A stretch of DNA of 64,000 nucleotides from Nitrosomonadales bacterium (GTDB taxonomy: Bacteria > Pseudomonadota > Gammaproteobacteria > Burkholderiales > Gallionellaceae), in NCBI GenBank assembly GCA_016721605.1, contig JADKHS010000001.1, positions 186,001 to 250,000 of the forward strand, written 5' to 3'. Numbering within the stretch: the first letter of the stretch is position 1; the number at the start of each line of letters is the position of its first letter. The notes below the pieces were generated by a model. That model worked only from the letters and a program-made list of their open reading frames with translations. It was not told the DNA's origin and did no database searches. This document shows positions 57,451-64,000 of the stretch, one piece after another. Both the position numbers and the translations under genes were made by a program.

Positions 57451-58308
57451 ATGAGCAATATGAACGCCATCACACACCCCATCCATTTTGAGCACCACTC
57501 CAGCAATTTTAACCGCCTGCGCGGACGACTGGAACAGCAAGTTGGCCGCGCTATCGGCGACTTCAACATGATCGAAGAAGGCGACACCATCATGGTGTGC
57601 ATGTCCGGCGGCAAGGATTCTTACACCTTGCTGGAAATTTTGCGTACGCTGCAAAAACGCGCGCCGATTAATTTTCGCCTGATCGCCATGAATCTGGATC
57701 AGAAGCAGCCGGGTTTTCCGGAGCATATCCTGCCCGACTATTTCAAATCCATTGGCATCGAGTATCACATTGAAACCCAGGATACCTATTCCATCGTCAA
57801 GGAGAAAATCCCGGAAGGCAAAACCACCTGCTCACTCTGCTCGCGTTTACGTCGCGGCATCATCTATCGCGTGGCCGGAGAGCTGGGTGCGAACAAGATC
57901 GCATTGGGCCACCACCGCGACGACATGATAGAAACGCTGTTCCTGAATATATTCTTTGGCGGCAAACTCAAGGCGATGCCACCGAAGCTGGTTACGGATA
58001 AGGGCGACCACGTGGTGATTCGCCCATTGGCTTATTGCGCCGAGAAAGATATTGCCAGTTTTGCCCGCACCCTGAAATTTCCCATCATTCCGTGCAATCT
58101 GTGCGGTGCGCAGGAAAACCTGCAACGCCAGAATATCAAGGAAATGTTAACTGCATGGGAACGCCAGTACCCAGGCCGCAGCCAGTCCATTTTTACCGCC
58201 ATGCAAAACGTTAAACCCTCACACCTAATGGACGGCAAGCTGTTTGACTTCAAGAATATCAATGTGGGCGACATGGTAGATGAAGGGGATGTGGCATTTG
58301 ATGGGTAA
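57451..58308 (+). CDS. ttcA: tRNA 2-thiocytidine biosynthesis protein TtcA
   Basis: 285 aa. PP-loop VCMSGGKDSYTLLEIL, 4Fe-4S cysteines in CSLCSRLRRG and CNLCGAQ, RRGIIYRVAGELG and GHHRDDMIETLFLNIFFGG. It thiolates C32 of tRNA. It starts directly after the reductase TGA. Confidence 0.94.
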   Translation: MSNMNAITHPIHFEHHSSNFNRLRGRLEQQVGRAIGDFNMIEEGDTIMVCMSGGKDSYTLLEILRTLQKRAPINFRLIAMNLDQKQPGFPEHILPDYFKSIGIEYHIETQDTYSIVKEKIPEGKTTCSLCSRLRRGIIYRVAGELGANKIALGHHRDDMIETLFLNIFFGGKLKAMPPKLVTDKGDHVVIRPLAYCAEKDIASFARTLKFPIIPCNLCGAQENLQRQNIKEMLTAWERQYPGRSQSIFTAMQNVKPSHLMDGKLFDFKNINVGDMVDEGDVAFDG

Positions 58309-58387
58309 GTGTTCAACACAGCCAGGACATATGAACTTCAGGCTAAAAAATATTAAAGATCCATTCAAAAATTGAGGAATTACGATT

Positions 58388-59320
58388 ATGTTGACAGCAA
58401 CCCAAAAGAAAACCGCCGAGGCTCTCATCAATATCTTCGAGACCGGCGAAGTGCTGGGCGATTACGGCCAGGTGACACTCATTGCGGGTGACACTGGACA
58501 TCTCACCTTCGGCCGGTCGCAAACCACACTGGGTTCAGGCAACCTGAATGAGTTGATGCAACGCTATTGTGCCAACTCGGGTGCCCGTTTTAGCTCCCGC
58601 TTAGAATCCTACTTGCCGCGTTTTGCGGCACGCGACCTTAAGCTGGATAAGGAATTTAAACTACATAACCTGCTACGTGCCAGTGCTGACGACAACGTTA
58701 TGCGCGATACACAGGACACTTTTTTCGATGAAACCTATTGGCAGCCTGCCGCTCAAACTGCAGAGCGCTTAAAGATAACTAGTCCTCTTGGGGTGGCGGT
58801 GGTATATGACAGTTTCGTGCACGGTTCATGGAAATTAATGCGCACCCGCACCATACAACAAGTCGGCGATATCTCCAGCGTCAGCGAGCAGAAATGGATT
58901 GCCGCTTACATAGCCATCCGTCGCGCTTGGTTGGCCGAAAATACTCGCGCCGACTTACGCGCCACCGTCTATCGCATGGATACCTTCCAACGCCTAATTG
59001 ACCAGGGTTACTGGGGGCTAGAGCTACCGCTGGTTGTACGCGGCCAAGAAATTTCCAGCGTAACACTTTCAGCCACTCCCCGCGGCTGCTACGATGGCCC
59101 GCAGCCTGGAACGCGTTCATTGGCTCTACAATCGCCTCTGCAACGCGGGCTGGATGTGCGCCTTATCCAGCTTGGACTGTCGGATCGCGGCGTAGACATT
59201 AAAGCGGATGGAATATTCGGTCAAACCTCACGGCAACTCATTAAAGAATACCAGTCTACTCATGGCCTGCCAGTGACCGGTGCCGCCGACGTGGCGTTGA
59301 TCGCCCAGCTTATTGCATGA
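58388..59320 (+). CDS. GH46 chitosanase-like protein with C-terminal peptidoglycan-binding domain
   Basis: 310 aa. GAGG precedes the ATG. The N-terminal domain has ALINIFETGEVLGDYGQVTL and TGHLTFGRSQTTLGSGNL, matching the chitosanase-like fold where Glu17 and a downstream Asp are the likely catalytic pair; WIAAYIAIRRAWLAENT follows. C-terminal PG_binding_1: RGLDVRLIQLGLSDRG, DGIFGQTSRQLIKEYQ. No signal peptide. Substrate (chitosan or peptidoglycan) unknown. It could be exported by a non-Sec route or act in a phage-like setting. Confidence 0.75.
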   Translation: MLTATQKKTAEALINIFETGEVLGDYGQVTLIAGDTGHLTFGRSQTTLGSGNLNELMQRYCANSGARFSSRLESYLPRFAARDLKLDKEFKLHNLLRASADDNVMRDTQDTFFDETYWQPAAQTAERLKITSPLGVAVVYDSFVHGSWKLMRTRTIQQVGDISSVSEQKWIAAYIAIRRAWLAENTRADLRATVYRMDTFQRLIDQGYWGLELPLVVRGQEISSVTLSATPRGCYDGPQPGTRSLALQSPLQRGLDVRLIQLGLSDRGVDIKADGIFGQTSRQLIKEYQSTHGLPVTGAADVALIAQLIA

Positions 59321-59394
59321 ACTCCTCACTTACGGCCCTTGGAGTATCGGAATAGCACATGCTTGCTTTCCCACCTCATTTACAGTAATTTGTC

Positions 59395-59480
59395 CGCTTG
59401 CGTAGGGGTTATCGTCATCAATGCGACGGGGTGAGAAATACCCTTTGAACCTGTACGGATAATGCCGTCGTAGGGAAGCG
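59395..59480 (+). promoter_or_regulatory. TPP riboswitch upstream of thiC
   Basis: Outer stem P1 CGCTT (59395-59399) with AAGCG (59476-59480). GGGG near 59405-59408 pairs with ACCC; a small P3 hairpin CGTC/GACG; TGAGAAATACCC, GAACCTG, CGGATAATGCCG and CGTAGGGAA are the conserved THI core. It senses thiamine pyrophosphate. Confidence 0.93.
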
Positions 59481-59497
59481 TCAGTTGTTACTATTGA

Positions 59498-59518
59498 TGC
59501 TCCTTGCTTTTTGGAGCA
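59498..59518 (+). promoter_or_regulatory. Hairpin sequestering the thiC Shine-Dalgarno
   Basis: TGCTCC (59498-59503) pairs with GGAGCA (59513-59518), and GGAG here is the thiC ribosome-binding site. This indicates control of translation, with TPP binding favouring the closed hairpin. Confidence 0.7.
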
Positions 59519-59525
59519 ACCCACC

Positions 59526-61438
59526 ATGAATGCCCATCCGAAGTTTTTAAGCCAAGCTGCCCACGTTGACGAAGCGGCAGTACAACCTTTACCGAATTCG
59601 CGCAAAATTTATGTTGCGGGGTCACGCCCCGACATTCAAGTGCCGATGCGCGAAATATCGCAATCTGACACGCCAGCGAGTATGAATGCGGAAAAAAATC
59701 CGCCGATATATGTCTATGATTGCTCTGGCCCTTACACCGACCCAGCTGCCAAGATAGACATCCGTTCCGGTTTGCCAACACCCCGCATGCCGTGGATTAT
59801 CGAGCGCAACGACACCGAGGAATTATCCGGCCCGTCGTCGCAATATGGTATCGCACGTTTGAATGATCCCGAGCTGGCCGAATTACGCTTCAATCTGCTC
59901 CGTAAACCTCGTCGCGCGAAAGCGGGCGCTAACGTGTCACAAATGCACTACGCGCGTTTGGGCATCATCACGCCGGAGATGGAATTTGTCGCAATCCGCG
60001 AAAATATGCGTCGCAAAGAGTATCTCGAAGAATTAAAAGCATCCGGCCCGCTGGGAAATAAATTGGCCAACTTAATAGGCCGCCAGCATCCCGGCCAGTC
60101 TTTCGGCGCCAGCATTCCGGCCGAAATTACCCCCAAGTTCGTACGCAATGAAATTGCCCGGGGTCGCGCCATTATCCCCGCCAATATTAATCATCCTGAA
60201 GTCGAACCGATGATTATCGGCCGCAATTTCTTGGTAAAAATAAACGCCAATATCGGCAACTCGGCCGTCACTTCCAGCATCGGCGAGGAGGTTGAAAAGC
60301 TGACTTGGGCGATTCGCTGGGGTGCTGACAACGTAATGGATCTCTCCACCGGCAAACACATCCACGAGACGCGTGAATGGATCATTCGCAATTCACCCGT
60401 GCCGATCGGCACAGTGCCAATTTACCAGGCACTGGAGAAAATCAACGGCAAAGCCGAAGATTTGACTTGGGAAATTTACCGCGACACGCTGGTTGAGCAA
60501 GCCGAGCAAGGCGTCGATTACTTTACGATTCATGCCGGAGTGTTGCTGCGTTATGTACCGCTAACGGCCAACCGCATGACTGGCATCGTATCGCGCGGCG
60601 GTTCAATCATGGCCAAATGGTGTTTGGCCCATCATAAAGAATCGTTCCTGTACGAACATTTCGAAGACATCTGCGAGATCATGAAGGCTTATGACGTCAG
60701 CTTCAGTCTCGGCGATGGCCTGCGCCCCGGCTCGATCTTTGATGCCAATGACGAAGCGCAACTGGGCGAATTGAAAACGCTAGGTGAGCTAACCCAAATT
60801 GCATGGAAACATGACGTACAAGTGATGATCGAAGGCCCCGGTCATGTGCCCATGCACCTGATCAAAGAGAACATGGATCTGCAACTGGAACAATGCCATG
60901 AAGCGCCGTTCTATACACTGGGGGCTCACTACAGACATTGCACCGGGCTATGACCACATCACCTCCGGTATCGGAGCCGCAATGATCGGCTGGTACGGCA
61001 CTGCGATGCTGTGCTACGTGACGCCAAAGGAACACCTCGGCTTGCCGAATAAAGCGGATGTCAAAGAAGGCGTCATCACCTATAAGCTCGCAGCGCATGC
61101 CGCCGATCTCGCCAAGGGCCATCCCGGCGCACAGATTCGCGATAACGCGCTGTCCAAGGCACGCTTTGAATTCCGCTGGGAAGATCAGTTCAATCTTGGC
61201 CTCGACCCTGACAAGGCGCGCGAATTCCATGATGAAACACTACCCAAGGATTCCGCCAAGGTCGCGCATTTCTGCTCCATGTGCGGGCCTCATTTCTGTT
61301 CGATGAAAATTTCACAGGAAGTACGAGACTATGCCGCCACTCAAGGCGTAGACGAACAAACTGCCCTTCAAAAAAGGAATGGAACAAAAAGCGGTGGAAT
61401 TCGTGAAGCAGGGGACGAATATTTATAGCAAGGCATAG
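59526..61438 (+). CDS. thiC: Phosphomethylpyrimidine synthase ThiC, two frameshifts
   Basis: About 637 aa when corrected. Start ATG 59526 with GGAG 9 nt upstream; a TTG five codons earlier is less likely. RPDIQVPMREISQSD, YDCSGPYTDP, NVSQMHYARLGIITPEME and GPGHVPMH. Near 60924 two bases are lost (TLG then PLTTDIAPGYDHI). The 4Fe-4S motif CSMCGPHFC (CxxCxxxxC) is intact. At 61369-61374 six A should be five, restoring the C-terminus EFVKQGTNIYSKA and TAG 61438. It is the radical-SAM step from AIR to HMP-P in thiamine synthesis. Confidence 0.95.
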
Positions 61439-61709
61439 TCATGTGTCGCATCCGAAATCATCTGCTGGAAATACTGGCCGCAAGTCGTCGGTAGCGGCGG
61501 CGCCCGGTTCACGAATTCCATCGCAATGTTATATGACCCTGCGCCTTGCACCAGTCGCGCATTTGCCGTAACTGATCCGGGATAGAGGTCTTGTTCCGCT
61601 TGCTTTGCCGTGGATACATTACTTCCTTGAGTGTTTCAGAAAGCAACGACGACAGCAGACGCAGTTTAGATTCTGAAATTTTTTGCTCGTCCAGCCCATT
61701 TCTATCCAT
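61433..61709 (-). pseudogene. Serine site-specific recombinase, N-terminal fragment
   Basis: ATG 61709. After SSLLSETLKEVMY comes PRQSKRNKTSIPDQLRQMRD and CKAQGHIT, the resolvase N-terminal pattern; in further frames AMEFV, GAAATDDLRPVF and QQMISDATHDY follow. The catalytic Ser would be in the RQS block (SKR), but the rest of the protein, over 300 residues, is missing, its 3' end abutting thiC. Remnant of an integrated element. Confidence 0.6.
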
Positions 61710-61822
61710 TCCATGGACTCTTGGAACTGATTAGGTGGAAAATTACTTTGCTGTTACATTTCTTGATTATGTATTTGTAGCCCCGTTACTTGAACGAGGA
61801 TGTTTGAGCTAAAGGAAACTAC

Positions 61823-62283
61823 ATGCAATTAGAAATTGACGCAAAGCCAGTAGCAAAATGGGATCAAAGATTTATTGAGTTATCAAAATATGTTTCTGAG
61901 TGGTCTAAAGACCCTAAAGCAGAGTTGGTGCGGTAATTGTTTCACAAAGAGGCGGTTCAATGACTCTTGGATATAACGGTTTTCCGATGGGAGTTGAGGA
62001 TTCTGCTGAAAGGCTTGATGATCCTCAAGTCAAACTTGAGTTAATTGTTCATGCAGAGCAAAACGCTTTAATTGGCTGGTGATAAAGCAAATGGTGCAAC
62101 GATATATGTCTGGGGAAACCTGTTTGCGCACGTTGCGCTGGTGCAATTATTCAAGCTGGAATAAAGCGTGTAGTGGCAATGAGTCCTGATACAGTTGATA
62201 AGCAATCGAAGTGGTATAAGACTGGAAAGTTTTCGATTGAAATGTTTGAAGAGGCTGATGTTAAAGTTGATTTTTTACTGTAA
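61823..62283 (+). pseudogene. dCMP/cytidine deaminase-like gene, three or more frameshifts
   Basis: AAGGA precedes ATG 61823 (MQLEIDAKPVAKWDQRFIEL). Frame changes near 61930, 62080 and 62125 join these blocks: FIELSKYVSEWSKDPKA, GAVIVSQRGGSMTLGYNGFP, HAEQNALI with the zinc His/Glu, GATIYVWGKPVCARCAGAII with the two zinc Cys, and MSPDTVDKQSKWYKTGKFS. Complete deaminase active site. Codons are AT-rich, suggesting acquisition. Similar deaminases make dUMP from dCMP; exact substrate unknown. Confidence 0.7.
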
Positions 62284-62344
62284 CAGATGCTGATAATTGA
62301 TTTTACTAGACGCTAGTTCCATATTATGCGGTTATGGAGGTAAA

Positions 62345-62626
62345 GTGTTAACAATTCAGGAGTTGATTGCAGAGTTCCATAAGATCCAAAGGGAAGATGA
62401 TATTAAAGCACTTGTGCAGCGATTCGGACTTCAATCAGCGGGAAAGCATTCGAATGGCCAAGTCCTTTGTTTTTTCAAAGGAATAATCGAAGGCGCTGCA
62501 ATAACTATCACTCACCGCTGGTATGACAGGTGTAAAACCTTCAGCGTTCAGCCGGACGGGAACAAGGTGATGCTGGAGATTGATGGAATGAAACCAGTTG
62601 AGATAGGGTTTTTCAATGATTTTTAA
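62345..62626 (+). CDS. Hypothetical protein, 93 aa
   Basis: GTG start 62345 with GGAGG 4 nt upstream; a longer frame from 62297 lacks a ribosome-binding site. Reads VLTIQELIAEFHKIQREDDI in the N-terminus and ends VEIGFFNDF. Soluble, mixed alpha/beta; includes TITHRWYDRCKTFSVQPDG. I do not recognise the family. It has no similarity to the deaminase gene 61 nt upstream but lies in the same direction. Confidence 0.55.
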   Translation: MLTIQELIAEFHKIQREDDIKALVQRFGLQSAGKHSNGQVLCFFKGIIEGAAITITHRWYDRCKTFSVQPDGNKVMLEIDGMKPVEIGFFNDF

Positions 62627-63125
62627 ATTAACTTTTCAACCTACTTAAAATGGTAACACTACTATTCCTCAGTGCCCAAATTCGTCCGAAACGGCGAGCC
62701 AGATATAGAGCCTTGCAGCGATAGTCGCTCTACGTACCCCTATTTCCTATCAGTTTCATCATCTCCCAACTAGTAGGTCGTTACGTTAAAACAATTACAA
62801 ATAATCTGTTCGGACTTAGCTTGTCGAACACCGGTATCGGCGCGGGACTAGCGGTTCGATAAGCTCACCGCGAACGGTATGGTTTTGCTGGAACACTACC
62901 AGCAAGCACTTGAGACAGCTAATCGGCTTCTTTTCTGTTACGCATACTTGTCTTATGTTTATTCATCGCGCATGATTCAGCGTGGCACTCACTCGAATAA
63001 CAACAACGAAAGGGGCACCATTGAGAAACCATCGATTGTTTTATTATTTCATTTCAGCAAGACCGCTTAAACAGGATCTGTTGTCCTGATATGGATGGCT
63101 CAAAAGAATATGAAAGGGACAAAAC
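62627..63125. other. Intergenic region with a REP-like repeat
   Basis: About 500 nt containing the palindrome at 62808-62878. An open frame of about 60 codons at 62879 has no ribosome-binding site and overlaps the repeat arm; I do not count it. AAGGG before 63126 serves the next gene. Confidence 0.4.
62808..62878. repeat. REP-like imperfect palindrome, second copy
   Basis: GTTCGGACTTAGCTTGTCGA (left arm) and GTTCGATAAGCTCACCGCGA with ACGG (right arm); same type as 17854-17910. Confidence 0.55.
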
Positions 63126-64000
63126 ATGAAGATTAACTTCCTCCAAACTACCATGTGTATTTTGGGTTTACTAATTACTGTTGCATTTGTCGGAAAATTT
63201 ATCAGCTGCTGATTTGGTAGATGTAGAAATTAGAGGGGGCGATAAGATACTGAACCAGTCTGGAATTGGAAACTCCCTGACAGAACGAATGAAGGCAGCC
63301 TCTCCTGCTCCTCAGCTTGAAAAAGCTTTGTCGAATGATGCTGAAAATATTGACAATAGCGTTCTCAATAATATGCAGGTTACCGGTCTTATTGTGAGCT
63401 TCCGTTCCATGGAAGCAAAACTTCTTTCACGTAATAATTTACCTCCACCTCAAGAGTTAATTGAAGAAATATGTCGATTATCTGAATCCCTTTGGAATTT
63501 AACCGCGCCATGTCGTTAGACCGGTTTGTTTTCCGTTTTTCCAAGCCCCTGACACAGGCGAAGCAGAAATCATTGTGAACCGCGTCAGGCAATCCGTTAA
63601 CGTTGAGAGCGTGGAACCGGATACTCGCGTGAATCATTCTTTGAGCCCTAATGATACATACGCAGTTGACCAATGGAATCTTCAAAGTAGTACGCAATTC
63701 CCAGGGTCAGCTCAACTGGAACCAGCATAGGATATCACAATAGGGATCATCGGATACTGTAGTTGCTATGGTCGACACGGGGTGAGGGCTCATCTTGATT
63801 TTTCCTCCGGGCTTCTTCCGGGGTACGACTTTGTTTCAGACCTCTAAGCTCGAATGATGGAGACGGTCGGGATAACAACGCATACGATCCGGAGATTGGT
63901 CTAATACGGTGAATGTGGAACTGAAGAATCTGCAGAAGATAGTTCAGTGGCACGGTACGCACGTTGCTGGGATTATTGCCCGCAACCGGAAACAATTCCT
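63126..64000 (+). pseudogene. Second S8 serine peptidase, multiple frameshifts, runs off right edge
   Basis: ATG 63126 has AAGGG upstream and a signal peptide (CILGLLITVAF) followed after a shift by LSAADLVDVEIRGGDKILNQ. The propeptide resumes as LDRFVFRFSKPLTQA, EAEIIVNRVRQSVNVESVEP and NDTYAVDQWNLQSSTQFPG. Catalytic Asp in VVAMVDTG, then GVRAHLDFSSGLLPGYDFV and, at the edge, HGTHVAGI with the catalytic His. Frame changes near 63190, 63490, 63563, 63728, 63750, 63783 and 63845. The Ser half lies outside. Different from the 14292 protease in sequence. Confidence 0.72.

Noticed and set aside
62879..63070. A 63-codon open frame after the second REP repeat
   Set aside because: It starts at the repeat arm and lacks a ribosome-binding site.
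1..64000. CRISPR arrays and rRNA operons
   Set aside because: No regularly spaced repeats and no rRNA-like sequence were seen in the window.

Overview
The window is bacterial chromosome, most likely from a betaproteobacterium of the order Nitrosomonadales (Gallionellaceae-like). The evidence is gene order: gmk-rpoZ, rpe-gph-trpL-trpE, dapA-bamC-MBL hydrolase, def-fmt-rsmB-DUF4390-ntrY-ntrX divergent from lysM-dprA-smg-topA, and MidA-like methyltransferase / pteridine reductase / ttcA. The genus is inference; no rRNA is present.

Layout. 1-2151 is the 5' part of gltB (minus). 2579-12891 is core metabolism: gmk, rpoZ, pabB, rpe, gph, a Trp-codon leader peptide with attenuator, trpE, xth, an FKBP-type isomerase, dapA, bamC and an MBL hydrolase. 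12945-17797 holds an acyltransferase, a secreted S8 peptidase with Ig-like C-terminal repeats, and a secreted DUF5648-type protein. 18041-22943 is leuA, glnA (with a candidate sigma54/NtrC promoter), a rhodanese and uppP. 22961-24872 is a minus-strand cluster of small genes including two tandem GldC-like paralogues. 25141-28206 is a wrecked type I restriction locus (hsdM 5' fragment, Fic, BRO-N protein, hsdR with a large internal deletion) lying beside tRNA-Met. 28610-36305 is a SPOR protein, coaX, birA, a patatin, a small hypothetical and hrpA. 36400-40640 is a graveyard of accessory genes: a membrane/coiled-coil pseudogene, an HNH nuclease pseudogene, two RAYT/REP elements and a HTH-PIN toxin-antitoxin pair. 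40804-45768 holds ppk2, a serine hydrolase and ntrX-ntrY. 45772-54765 is the def/fmt/rsmB and lysM/dprA/smg/topA block. 54870-61438 runs to a TPP-riboswitch-controlled thiC. The right end has a serine-recombinase remnant, a broken dCMP-deaminase-like gene, a hypothetical, and a second S8 peptidase running off the window.

How genes work together. Nitrogen assimilation is represented by gltB, glnA and NtrYX; amino-acid synthesis by trpE, dapA and leuA; cofactor synthesis by pabB, coaX, birA, thiC and a pteridine reductase. Translation initiation and protein maturation are represented by def and fmt.

A cross-cutting feature is the number of single-base indels, often in homopolymers, that split otherwise well-conserved genes (rpe, leuA, glnA, coaX, rsmB, def, thiC and others). 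In housekeeping genes I read these as probable sequencing or assembly errors. In the accessory regions the density is far higher and real decay is likely as well. Coordinates for broken genes span the whole reconstructed gene.
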